Of a stretch of DNA of 64,000 nt, positions 46,568 to 57,457 are shown piece by piece (positions within the stretch are counted from its first letter, which is position 1; every line of letters begins with the position of its first letter). Source of the DNA: Actinophytocola xinjiangensis (GTDB lineage: Bacteria; Actinomycetota; Actinomycetes; Mycobacteriales; Pseudonocardiaceae). The notes beneath the pieces are model-generated. The model had not been told where the DNA came from. It was given only the letters and a program-made list of their open reading frames with translations, and searched no databases. The stretch is taken from assembly GCF_001921215.1 (NCBI RefSeq), contig NZ_MSIF01000007.1, positions 1 to 64,000 of the forward strand, given 5' to 3'. The translations under genes were made by a program, and so were the position numbers.

Positions 46568-47572
46568 TCAGCTGTTGGCCTCGTCGTAGACGGTGGCCGC
46601 GTTGTCGATGGTGATCAGTTCGGTGGTCAGGGTCTGTTCGCGGGGGACCTCCTCGCAGTCGATGAGGAGCTGCTTGGCGGTCTCCACCGCCTCGTTGCCG
46701 GCCGTGGGGTAGATCAGGGTGGCGGAGAGGCGGCCCTGTTCCACCGCTTTCAGGCCTCCGGACGGGATGGGGAGGCCGTCTATGCCGATGAACTTCAGTG
46801 ACTTCTCCTTGCCGGCCGCCTTGGCCGCCAGGTAGGCGCCTTCGGCCATCGGGTCGTTGTGGGCGTAGACGACCTCGATGTCCGGGTTGGCCGTGAACAT
46901 CGCGTCCGCCTGGGCCTGGCCTTTTTCTCGGAGCCAGTCGCCGTCCGAGGACGTGACGATGTCTATGTTCGTCCCCCTGATGCCCTCCCGGAAGCCGTCG
47001 CCGCGTTCCTTGGCGGGGGTTGAGCCGGCCAGGCCTCGGAGTTCGCCTACCTTGCCGCCGTTGGGGAGGAGCTGCTCGGCCACGTACTTTCCCGCTGTGC
47101 GGCCGATTTCCACGTTGTCGGCGCCTATCCAGGTGGTGTAGGCGTCGCCATCCACCTTGCGGTCGAGGACGATTACCGGGATTCCCTTGTTGTAGGCCTT
47201 CGCCACGACCGACGTCAGCGGAGTGGCTTCGTTGGGGCTGATGATCAGCAGATCGATCTGCTTGGTCAGGAAGTTCTCCACGTCCGCGACCTGTTTGGCG
47301 TTGTCCTGTTGCGCGTCGGCGAACTCGACGGTGAACTGGGGGACCTTGGCCGCCGCCGTGCGGATGTCGTCGTCCATGCGTTCCCGGTACGGTTCGGCCA
47401 CGTTGGCCTGGCTCATGCCGATCGTGTACGTGCCGTCCGGGCCGGCGCAGGCGTCACCCCCAGCGGCACCCGGCTGTGGGTTCTGGCCGCTGTTCTCGCT
47501 GGTCGTTCCGCAGGCGGCGGACAGGGTGAGCGCCAGAGCGAACACCGTCGCCAGGGCACGGCGTTGGGCCAT
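46568..47572 (-). CDS. sugar ABC transporter substrate-binding lipoprotein
   Basis: A 334-residue lipoprotein. The signal peptide ends in the lipobox LSAAC at about residues 17-21. The mature protein is a type I periplasmic sugar-binding fold (IGMSQANVAEPYRERM, LIISPNEATPL, VYAHNDPMAEGAYLA). The end FIGIDGLPIPSGGLKAV recalls YtfQ-type galactofuranose/pentose binders. It is the last gene of the ABC operon, 30 bp after the permease. AGAGG precedes the ATG. Confidence 0.9.
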   Translation of the reverse strand: MAQRRALATVFALALTLSAACGTTSENSGQNPQPGAAGGDACAGPDGTYTIGMSQANVAEPYRERMDDDIRTAAAKVPQFTVEFADAQQDNAKQVADVENFLTKQIDLLIISPNEATPLTSVVAKAYNKGIPVIVLDRKVDGDAYTTWIGADNVEIGRTAGKYVAEQLLPNGGKVGELRGLAGSTPAKERGDGFREGIRGTNIDIVTSSDGDWLREKGQAQADAMFTANPDIEVVYAHNDPMAEGAYLAAKAAGKEKSLKFIGIDGLPIPSGGLKAVEQGRLSATLIYPTAGNEAVETAKQLLIDCEEVPREQTLTTELITIDNAATVYDEANS

Positions 47573-47602
47573 CTCGCTACCTCTTTCCTTGGTACGGCAG
47601 GG

Positions 47603-48613
47603 TTATCCGGCTGGTCGCAGACGTTGCAGGCCGGCGGCGACGACGATCACCAGGCCTTTCACCAGCAGTTGGATGTTCGGGTCGACACCGTGCAGGCCCA
47701 GGAAGTTGTTCAACACACCCAGCAGCAGGGCGCCGGCCACGGTGCCGGTGACCGAACCGCGCCCGCCCATCAGGCTGGTGCCGCCGATGACCACGGCGGC
47801 GATCGCGTCCAGTTCGTAGCCGAAGCCGTCGTTCGGGCTGCCCTGGTTGAGCTGGCCGGCGTGCACGATGCCGGCCAGTGCGGCAAGGAAGCCGCAGATG
47901 CAGAACACTGCCACCTTGACGCGGGTCACCGGCACGCCGGACAGCCTGGCGGCCTGTTCGTTGCCACCGATGGCGTACATGTGCCGGGAGAAGGCGCTGG
48001 TTCGGAGGAACACGATCGCCACGACCGCGACCACGGCGAAGATCAGCGCGGGGATCGGGACCAGGCCGTTGAAGGTGCGCTCGCCCAGCAGTGAGAACGC
48101 CAACGGCGCCTCACCCGGACCGTCGCCGTAGGCGATCGCCACGCCTTGGCCGCCTGACCAGATTCTTGCCAGGCCACGGGCAATCTGCATCCCGGCCAGG
48201 GTCACGATGAACGCCTGGATTCCGAAGACGGCTGACGCCAGCCCCTGCAGGAACCCGAAACCCAGGCCGATCAGCAGGACGACGGCGACCGCCGCGAACA
48301 CCCCGAAGTCGCTGTCGACCATCAGTACCGCCGAGCCGACGGCCGCCAGGCCGAGCACCGCGCCGACCGACAGGTCGATCCCGCCGACCAGGATCACGAA
48401 CGTCATGCCGACGGCCATGATGCCGATCTCGGACACCGCGCGCACCACGTTGAACAGGTTGTCGCCGTCGAGGAACAGCAGCGCGCCGTCGTGGCGGGGC
48501 GAGAACACGACAGCCACCACGAACACCGCGACCAGGCCGAACAGGCTCTGGAACCGGAACAACGCGGCCACCACCCGACCGCCGCTCCCCCGGTGGGGCA
48601 CGGTCCGCGTCAC
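47603..48613 (-). CDS. sugar ABC transporter permease (RbsC-like)
   Basis: A 336-residue inner-membrane protein with about 9 hydrophobic segments. MTFVILVGGIDLSVGAVLGL and AVVIGGTSLMGGRGSVTGTVAGALLLGVL are hallmarks of the RbsC/AraH permease family. The GTG at 48613 overlaps the ATPase stop as GTGA. Upstream in-frame codons encode arginine-rich sequence inside the ATPase gene and are excluded. Confidence 0.93.
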   Translation of the reverse strand: MTRTVPHRGSGGRVVAALFRFQSLFGLVAVFVVAVVFSPRHDGALLFLDGDNLFNVVRAVSEIGIMAVGMTFVILVGGIDLSVGAVLGLAAVGSAVLMVDSDFGVFAAVAVVLLIGLGFGFLQGLASAVFGIQAFIVTLAGMQIARGLARIWSGGQGVAIAYGDGPGEAPLAFSLLGERTFNGLVPIPALIFAVVAVVAIVFLRTSAFSRHMYAIGGNEQAARLSGVPVTRVKVAVFCICGFLAALAGIVHAGQLNQGSPNDGFGYELDAIAAVVIGGTSLMGGRGSVTGTVAGALLLGVLNNFLGLHGVDPNIQLLVKGLVIVVAAGLQRLRPAG

Positions 48614-50175
48614 CCGGCACCTCCCGTGTCGACCGCGATCGCCGTGCTGCCCTCGCCCATCGACGCGGCCAGCAGCTCCGCCTCGCCGGCGTGGCTGGTG
48701 TCCAGTTCGCGCACCGACCGTCCACCCGAGAGCACCACGACCCGGTCGCACACCCCGACCAGCTCCGCCGGTTCCGACGAGGCGAGCAGGACGCCGATGC
48801 CCTGCTCGGCGGCCCGGCCGAGCAGGGCGTAGATCTCGGCCTTCGCACCGACGTCCACCCCTCGGGTCGGCTCGTCGAGCAGCAGCAACAGCGGCTCGGT
48901 CAGCAGCATCCGGCCGAACACGACCTTCTGCTGGTTGCCGCCGGAGAGGGTGCCGACCGCGTCGCCGATCGAGCCGACCTTGACCTTCAGGTCGGCGACG
49001 ATCCTTCGGGCTGCGCTGGTTTCGCGGGCTCGCGGCACGATGCCGGCGGTCGCGATCCGTTCCACGATGGAGAGCACGGTGTTGGCCAGCACGGAGTGGT
49101 CGATCGCCAGGCCGGCGATCCGGCGGTCCTCCGGCACGAACGCCAGGCCCAGCGCGAGTGCCTGGCGTGGGCCGCGTGGGCGAACCGGGCGGCCGCGCAG
49201 CAGGATCTCGCCGCGCACGGTGCCAGGTGGGCCGGCACCGAACAGGGTCTCCAGCAACTCGGTCCGGCCGGAGCCGAGCAGTCCGCCGACGCCGACGATC
49301 TCCCCCCGGCGCACGGTCAGTGAGATCCCGTCGGGCTCCCGGCGGCCGGACCGGGCGCGGCGGGGAGTGAGGGCGAGGTCGCGCACGCGCAGGATCTCCT
49401 CGCCCGGTTCGACCGCCCGGGTGCGGAACATGGCCTGCACGGGCCGGCCGACCATCGCCTCGGCGGCCCGTTCGGCGGTCAGCTCGCGGGCGTCGAACTC
49501 CTCGACGACGGCGCCGTTGCGCAGCACGGTCGCCCGGTCGGCGATCCGGCCGATCTCGTCCATGCGGTGGGAGATGTAGACGATGCCGGCGCCGGCGCGG
49601 CGCAGTTCGGTGATGACGGTGAACATCTGCTCGACCTCGACCGGGGAGAGCGCGGAGGTCGGCTCGTCCATGATCAGTACCTGGGCGTCGAGGGAGAGCG
49701 CCTTGGCGATCGTGACCAGTTGTTGTTCGCCCGTGCGCAGTGCGCCGACCGGGCGGCGCGGGTCCAGGCGCACGCCGCAGCGGTCGAGCAGGCCCCGGGT
49801 CATGGTGATCATCGCGCGCCGGTCGACCGTGCGTAATCGGGTACGGGGTTCGCGGCCGAGGAAGATGTTCTCGGCCACCGACAGTTCCGGGACGAGGTCG
49901 AGTTCCTGGTGGATCATGGCGATCCCGGCGCGTTGGGCGTCGACCGGTGCCCCGAACCGGCGGGGCACTCCGGCGACGCGGATCTCGCCGGTGTGGTCGG
50001 TGACGTCGCCGGAGAGCACCTTCATCAGGGTCGACTTGCCGGCACCGTTCTCGCCGAGCAGGGCGTGCACCTCGCCGGCGCGCACCGTGAGGTCGATGTC
50101 CCGGCAGGCGTGGACACCGCCGTAGGACTTGCTGATGCCGGTCATCTCGACCAGCGCGCTGACACCGTCGTCCAT
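48610..50175 (-). CDS. sugar ABC transporter ATP-binding protein (two ABC domains)
   Basis: A 521-residue tandem ATPase of the RbsA/AraG/MglA type. The first domain has Walker A GENGAGKSTL, Walker B VLIMDEPTSAL and the Q-loop IHQELDL; its signature loop is LRTGEQQLV. The second has a degenerate Walker A (GLLGSGRTEL, Arg replacing Lys, normal for the family), with signature LSGGNQQKV and Walker B LLLLDEPTRGVD. GAGAGGG precedes the ATG by 4 nt. It is the first gene of the importer operon, next to a LacI-type operator. Confidence 0.95.
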   Translation of the reverse strand: MDDGVSALVEMTGISKSYGGVHACRDIDLTVRAGEVHALLGENGAGKSTLMKVLSGDVTDHTGEIRVAGVPRRFGAPVDAQRAGIAMIHQELDLVPELSVAENIFLGREPRTRLRTVDRRAMITMTRGLLDRCGVRLDPRRPVGALRTGEQQLVTIAKALSLDAQVLIMDEPTSALSPVEVEQMFTVITELRRAGAGIVYISHRMDEIGRIADRATVLRNGAVVEEFDARELTAERAAEAMVGRPVQAMFRTRAVEPGEEILRVRDLALTPRRARSGRREPDGISLTVRRGEIVGVGGLLGSGRTELLETLFGAGPPGTVRGEILLRGRPVRPRGPRQALALGLAFVPEDRRIAGLAIDHSVLANTVLSIVERIATAGIVPRARETSAARRIVADLKVKVGSIGDAVGTLSGGNQQKVVFGRMLLTEPLLLLLDEPTRGVDVGAKAEIYALLGRAAEQGIGVLLASSEPAELVGVCDRVVVLSGGRSVRELDTSHAGEAELLAASMGEGSTAIAVDTGGAG

Positions 50176-50200
50176 GAATCCCTCTCGCCGAGCCGGGCGT

Positions 50201-50216
50201 GAGAAATCGATTACCC
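50201..50216 (-). promoter_or_regulatory. LacI operator of the ABC importer operon
   Basis: GAGAAATCGATTACCC matches the isomerase operator at 14 of 16 positions, including the central CG. On the minus strand a TAGCGT hexamer (50225-50220) ends 3 bp before it, so the site covers the expected transcription start. This links the importer to the same LacI regulator. Confidence 0.7.
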
Positions 50217-50295
50217 AGACGCTAGGGGTGACGCAGCACACTGTCAAGCACCCGGACGGGCGCACGAACCCGCACGCGGGTGCTACCCTGGGCGC

Positions 50296-50880
50296 ATGGA
50301 CGTCTCGCTCCGCAACGCCCTGGCACGGGCCGGTCTGCGGGTCGACACCGACGAGTTCCTCACGCTGGTCGAGGACGCCGCCCGGAAGCTGTCCCCCGCC
50401 GACCCGGACCCGGCCGACTACTTCGACGACAACCAGCGCAGCGCACTCGCCGAGGTCGGCCTCGACCTGTCCCCCCGCCACCAGGGCGAACGCGACTCCC
50501 GCGCCAAGGCCGTCGCCGCCCACGCCGTACTGCGCGACACCGCGCTCACCGTCGCCGGCGCCGCCGAACGCGTCAACGTCGACCCCTCCCGCATCCGCCA
50601 CCGCCTCGCCGAAGGCCGACTGGCCGGCTGGAAGGACCGCACCGGCTGGCGCCTGCCCGTCTGGCAGTTCACCAACACCGACGTACTCCCCGGCCTCGAC
50701 CTCGTCCTGGCCGCCCTCCCCGACGACCAGCCCCCGCTGGTGGTGGCCGCGTTCATGACCACCCCCCAGGAGGACCTGGACCTCACCGGCACCCCCACCA
50801 CCCCACGCGACTGGCTGCTGGCGGCGGGAGATCCGACCAGGGTCGCCACCCTCGCGGCAACCCTGGGAACGCCTGTCTGA
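50296..50880 (+). CDS. HTH protein paired with a RES-domain gene (probable antitoxin)
   Basis: A 194-residue protein. A HTH-like segment near residues 75-110 reads LTVAGAAERVNVDPSRIRHRL followed by EGRLAGWKDRTGWRLPVWQF. The C-terminal part resembles the antitoxin tails of Xre/MbcA-type proteins in RES systems. The ATG follows TACCCT (50284-50289) by exactly 6 nt and is probably leaderless. A RES-domain gene follows after 93 bp on the same strand. Assignment as antitoxin rests mainly on this pairing. Confidence 0.7.
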   Translation: MDVSLRNALARAGLRVDTDEFLTLVEDAARKLSPADPDPADYFDDNQRSALAEVGLDLSPRHQGERDSRAKAVAAHAVLRDTALTVAGAAERVNVDPSRIRHRLAEGRLAGWKDRTGWRLPVWQFTNTDVLPGLDLVLAALPDDQPPLVVAAFMTTPQEDLDLTGTPTTPRDWLLAAGDPTRVATLAATLGTPV

Positions 50881-50973
50881 GGCCGTTTCCGGGGGGAAGT
50901 GAACACGAGCCTGACCGAAGGTGGTTACCCTTTGGCTCGTCCTTGATGCCGGTGCCCAGGAGAACGTCGACGG

Positions 50974-51615
50974 ATGTCACGGCTTCCCCCACCACCGGCC
51001 CCCAGTGAACTGAAGGCGTTGCTGCGCCCGCAGGAGGACATCGTCGCCGTGCACTCCGGCACCCGGCTCGTGCGGGTGTTCTCCGCCGGGGGACGACATC
51101 ACCAGCGGTGGAACACCTTCCGCGACTCCGGCCCGCTGGCGCACGCGCGGTTCGACCCGCACCCGCCCGGCGGCGGCGCCGGGCAGGACCACGGGGTGCT
51201 GTACTTCGGGTTGTCCGTGCGGACCAGCGTCGCCGAGGTGTTCCAGCAGACCTCGGTCGTGGACCGGACGACCCGGCGACCGCACCTGGTGGTGTTCGGG
51301 CCCAAGCGCACGCTGCGCCTGCTGGACCTGACCGGGCTGTGGCCGACGAGGGCCGGGGCGTCGCAGGAGATCAGCAGTGGCGCCAAGGAGGTCACGCAGG
51401 CCTGGGCGCGGGCCATCCGCACCGCGTTCCCGGACCTGGACGGGCTCTGGTACCGGTCGTCGATGGACTCGGGGGAGCCGGCGGTGTGCCTGTGGGATCC
51501 GCCGGCGGCCGACGCGCTGCCCGCGCAGCCGGACATCCTGCTCCCGCTCGACTACCCCGGCCTCGACCTGCCGCTGTCGCGGGTGTGCGACTCCCTCAAC
51601 TACACCCTCGCCTGA
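50974..51615 (+). CDS. RES-domain protein (probable NAD+-degrading toxin)
   Basis: A 213-residue RES-family protein. The conserved Arg is in RLVRVFS, followed by FRDSGPLAHARFDPH and YFGLSVRTSVAEVFQQ, where Tyr, Ala and Glu keep the family spacing. A serine and acidic residue follow in YRSSMDSGE. Known RES toxins destroy NAD+ by phosphorolysis. AGGAG lies 11 nt before the ATG. The gene ends before a perfect terminator hairpin. Most RES operons place the antitoxin just upstream, as here. Confidence 0.82.
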   Translation: MSRLPPPPAPSELKALLRPQEDIVAVHSGTRLVRVFSAGGRHHQRWNTFRDSGPLAHARFDPHPPGGGAGQDHGVLYFGLSVRTSVAEVFQQTSVVDRTTRRPHLVVFGPKRTLRLLDLTGLWPTRAGASQEISSGAKEVTQAWARAIRTAFPDLDGLWYRSSMDSGEPAVCLWDPPAADALPAQPDILLPLDYPGLDLPLSRVCDSLNYTLA

Positions 51616-51621
51616 CGCACC

Positions 51622-51657
51622 CGTGGTCGTGGCCCGGGAAACCGGGCCACGACCACG
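51622..51657. terminator. bidirectional terminator
   Basis: A perfect 16-bp stem, CGTGGTCGTGGCCCGG (51622-51637) with CCGGGCCACGACCACG (51642-51657), closed by a GAAA tetraloop, lies between the convergent RES and TerC-family genes. Confidence 0.8.
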
Positions 51658-51661
51658 CGCG

Positions 51662-52684
51662 TCACTTGTCGGCGGACTCGTCGGCCGGGGTGTCGAGGGC
51701 CGCCGCAGCCTGGGCGTCCTTGCGGGTCTTCATCAGGCTGGCCACGGCCGTGATGGCCAGGACGCCGATGATGACCGACAGGGAGACCTCGATGCCGACC
51801 GTCGGCACGTTCAGGTGCTCGCCGCCGTTGATGAACGGCAACGTGTTGGTGTGCAGTGCTTCCAGGATCATCTTGACGCCGATGAAGCCGAGGATCACGG
51901 CCAGGCCGATCGACAGGTACACCAGGCGCCTGAGCAGCCCGCCCAGCAGGAAGTACAGCTGCCGCAGGCCCATGAGCGCGAAGGCGTTGGCGGCGAAGAC
52001 CAGGAACGCTTCCTTGGTGAGGCCGAAGATGGCGGGGATCGAGTCCACGGCGAACATCAGGTCGGCCGAGCCGATCGCGATCATCACGATGAACATCGGG
52101 GTGGCGAAGCGCTTGCCGTCGATCCTGGTGAAGATCTTGGCGTCCTGGTACTCGTCGGTCACCGGGAAGAGCTTGCGGGCCCACTTGGTGACCTTGTTCT
52201 CCTCGTAGTTCTCGTCGTCGTCGTGGCCGAGGTTGGACTTGGACAGCTTGACGGCGGTGTACACCAGGAAGACGCCGAACACGTAGAACACCCAGCTGAA
52301 CTGGGAGATCGCCGCCGCGCCGACCGCGATGAAGATGCCGCGCAGGATCAGGGCGAGCACGATGCCGATCAGCAGGACCTTGTGCTGGTGGATCGGTGGC
52401 ACCTTGAACGCCGACATGATCACCAGGAAGATGAACAGGTTGTCGACCGAGAGCGAGTACTCGGTGATGTACCCGGCGAAGTACTCCCCGGCGTAGGTCC
52501 CGCCGGAGAAGATCCAGATGCCGATGCCGAACAGCACGGCGCAGGCGACGTAGAAGGTCACCCACCTGGCCGCCTCGCCGACACCGACCTCGTGCGGCTT
52601 GCGGTCGACGATCACCAGATCGATGACCAGCAGCACGATCAGCCCCGCGATCGTGGCAAACCAAATCCAAACGGGCACGTTCAT
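51662..52684 (-). CDS. TerC/Alx-family membrane protein (probable Mn2+ exporter)
   Basis: A 340-residue protein with about nine membrane helices. The TerC family markers are YSLSVDNLFIFLVIMSAF and the second acidic helix GSADLMFAVDSIPAIFGLT, each with conserved Asp residues thought to move metal. A cytoplasmic loop of charged residues (DDDENYEENK) lies between. It is preceded by a yybP-ykoY riboswitch, which senses manganese, so Mn2+ export is the likely role. GGAGGT precedes the ATG by 7 nt. Confidence 0.93.
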   Translation of the reverse strand: MNVPVWIWFATIAGLIVLLVIDLVIVDRKPHEVGVGEAARWVTFYVACAVLFGIGIWIFSGGTYAGEYFAGYITEYSLSVDNLFIFLVIMSAFKVPPIHQHKVLLIGIVLALILRGIFIAVGAAAISQFSWVFYVFGVFLVYTAVKLSKSNLGHDDDENYEENKVTKWARKLFPVTDEYQDAKIFTRIDGKRFATPMFIVMIAIGSADLMFAVDSIPAIFGLTKEAFLVFAANAFALMGLRQLYFLLGGLLRRLVYLSIGLAVILGFIGVKMILEALHTNTLPFINGGEHLNVPTVGIEVSLSVIIGVLAITAVASLMKTRKDAQAAAALDTPADESADK

Positions 52685-52692
52685 ACAGTGAA

Positions 52693-52813
52693 CCTCCGGT
52701 CCAACGGCGTTGACGACCGGAGGTCTCTCCCGCCAGGCTCATGCTGGCCGCCGGCGCCGGGTTCCGCAGGGGATCCGTGTTGACGACGCCGACGCGAAGG
52801 AATACTCCCCTCC
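52693..52813 (-). ncRNA. yybP-ykoY (manganese) riboswitch
   Basis: On the minus strand the conserved 5' element GGGGAGTA (within 52811-52801) and the 3' element GGGAGAGACCT (near 52730-52720) frame two hairpins with GTCGTCAACACGG between. GGAGG (52813-52809) pairs with CCTCC (52723-52719) as the P1 stem. The same CCTCC region can instead pair with the ribosome site GGAGG (52697-52693): ACCTCCGGT and ACCGGAGGT match perfectly over 9 bp. The ATG is at 52684. A metal-on translational switch is inferred. Confidence 0.88.
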
Positions 52814-52964
52814 ACAACTCGGCCCATTGTCCCGTGCTGATCGCCGGCACACCAGTCGACGCAACTTGGCGTAGATCACATTTGCGGACATTGAGGACGA
52901 ATCGGTCCGGCCACGCCCCGGGGGCTCTCAGCTACTCTCAGGTTCGGTCGCATACGGTCTTGCC

Positions 52965-55828
<2,864 letters not shown>

Positions 55829-55832
<4 letters not shown>

Positions 55833-56776
55833 GCCCCACCGACAGCCACGAGGCCGACCACGACGTCCACACCGATCCGGCGGCGCTGGCGCAGCTGACG
55901 GACGCGGCGGCGCACGAGAAGGTCGAGGTCGCCCCCGACGGGTCGGTCGTCGGGTACAAGGCGCGGCGGACGCTGCGGTTGCGGGTGGAGCTGGCGCGGC
56001 AGTTGCGGCGCCGGCGGGTGCAGCTGGTGCTGGGTTTCCTGCTGCTGCTGCCGTGGATCCTGTGGGCGGCCTTCGAGTTCGGCACCGAGGCCACCGGGCA
56101 GCGGTCGGGCGGGTTCGTCGACCTGGCGACCTCCAGCGCACCGAACTTCGTGGTGTTCGTGCTGTTCGCGGTGTCCAGCTTCCTGCTGCCGATGATCGTC
56201 GCGTTGTTCTTCGGGGACACGATCGCCAGTGAGGCGTCCTGGTCGAGCCTGAAGTACCTGCTGGCCATGCCGGTCCCCCGGCACCGGCTGATGCGGCAGA
56301 AGGCGATCACCTCCGGGCTGCTGTCGCTGCTGGCGGTGATCCTGCTGCCGGCGATGTCGCTGCTGGTCGGCGTGATCTTCTACGGCACCGGCGAGGCGGT
56401 GAGCCCGACCGGCGACGCGATCTCGTTCGAGGACTCGATGCTCGCGTTGCTGTTCACCGTCGTCTACCTGGCGATCCACCTGCTGTGGGTGGCCGGCCTG
56501 GCGTTGTTCCTGACGGTGTCGACCGACGCGCCGCTCGGCGCGGTCGGCGGCACGGTCCTGGTGGCGATCCTGTCGCAGATCCTCGACCAGATCACGGCGT
56601 TGGAGGGCCTGCGGGACTACCTGCCGACGCACTACGCGTTCGCCTGGTCGGACCTGATCTCCACCGACATCGACTGGTCGAACATGGCGGCCGGCGCGTT
56701 CTCGGCGATCGCGTACGGGGCGCTGTTCGGTCTGCTGGCCGCGCGGCGCTTCCGGACCAAGGACGTCACATCGTGA
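55829..56776 (+). CDS. ABC-2-type transporter permease
   Basis: A 315-residue membrane protein. A charged cytoplasmic start of about 65 residues is followed by six hydrophobic segments, with LKYLLAMPVPRHRLMRQKAI typical of ABC-2 permeases. The GTG at 55829 overlaps the stop of the fused ATPase as GTGA. Together they should form an exporter whose ATPase carries an outer hydrolase. The stop codon lies in the first of three palindromic repeats. Confidence 0.88.
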
Positions 56777-56829
56777 CCGGGATCAGGGGCGTCACGTCGT
56801 GACCGGGATCAGGGACGTCACTTCGTGAC
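56762..56829 (+). promoter_or_regulatory. three palindromes at 26-bp spacing (likely TetR operators)
   Basis: GTCAC-N3-GTGAC occurs at 56765-56777, 56791-56803 and 56817-56829, within near-identical 26-bp units containing CGGGATCAGGG. The first covers the permease stop and the last covers the start codon of the TetR gene. The GTGACC in each unit is a possible start, but only the third is in frame. Confidence 0.55.
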
Positions 56830-57457
56830 CGAGGACGCCACGGGGCGCCGGCACACGCCGGCGCCCACGCAGCGTCAGCGGGACCCCGAGCGGACCAGGG
56901 CGCGGATCATCGAGGCGGCCATCGAGGAGTTCTCCGCCAAGGGTTTCGCCGGTGCGCGGGTGTCCGGGATCGCCGCGCGGGCCGGGGTCAACCAGCAGCT
57001 CATCGCCTACCACTTCGAGGGCAAGCTGGGCCTGTACCGGGAGATCGGGCGCCGCTGGCGCACCGACGAGGCCCGCGCGGTCCCCGAGGACCTCGAGTTC
57101 GTCGAGATGATCAGGCAGTACGTGCGGACCAGTGTCGACCCCAAGCTCGGGGCGCGGCTGCTGGCCTGGGAGGGCCTGGCCGACACCGGTGAGGACAGCC
57201 CCGAGTCGCTGCGCCGTGACCTGCGCCTGCGGCAGGAGGTGGAGGCGCTGGCGCGGCGCCGCCAGCAGGGCGAACTCGACCAGAGCGTCGACCCGGCCGC
57301 GTTGCTGCTCATCGGCATGAGCGCGGCCAACGCGCTGGCCGTCTACCCGCAGCTGGCGCGGGCCCTGTTCGGCGCGGAGGCCAGCGCGCCGGAGGTCGTC
57401 GAGCGCTACGCCGAGCAGCTCGGTGACCTGATGCGCCGCCTGACCACCAGCTCCTAG
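56825..57457 (+). CDS. TetR-family transcriptional regulator
   Basis: A 210-residue regulator. Residues about 20-70 hold the HTH: RARIIEAAIEEFSAKGFAGARVSGIAARAGVNQQLIAYHFEGK in overlapping pieces. The rest is a helical ligand domain rich in Arg and Glu. It lies 48 bp after the permease and probably regulates the hydrolase/ABC operon and itself through the palindromes at its start. The GTG at 56825 is the only in-frame start close by. It overlaps the convergent cyclase-like gene by 4 bp. Confidence 0.88.
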   Translation: MTEDATGRRHTPAPTQRQRDPERTRARIIEAAIEEFSAKGFAGARVSGIAARAGVNQQLIAYHFEGKLGLYREIGRRWRTDEARAVPEDLEFVEMIRQYVRTSVDPKLGARLLAWEGLADTGEDSPESLRRDLRLRQEVEALARRRQQGELDQSVDPAALLLIGMSAANALAVYPQLARALFGAEASAPEVVERYAEQLGDLMRRLTTSS

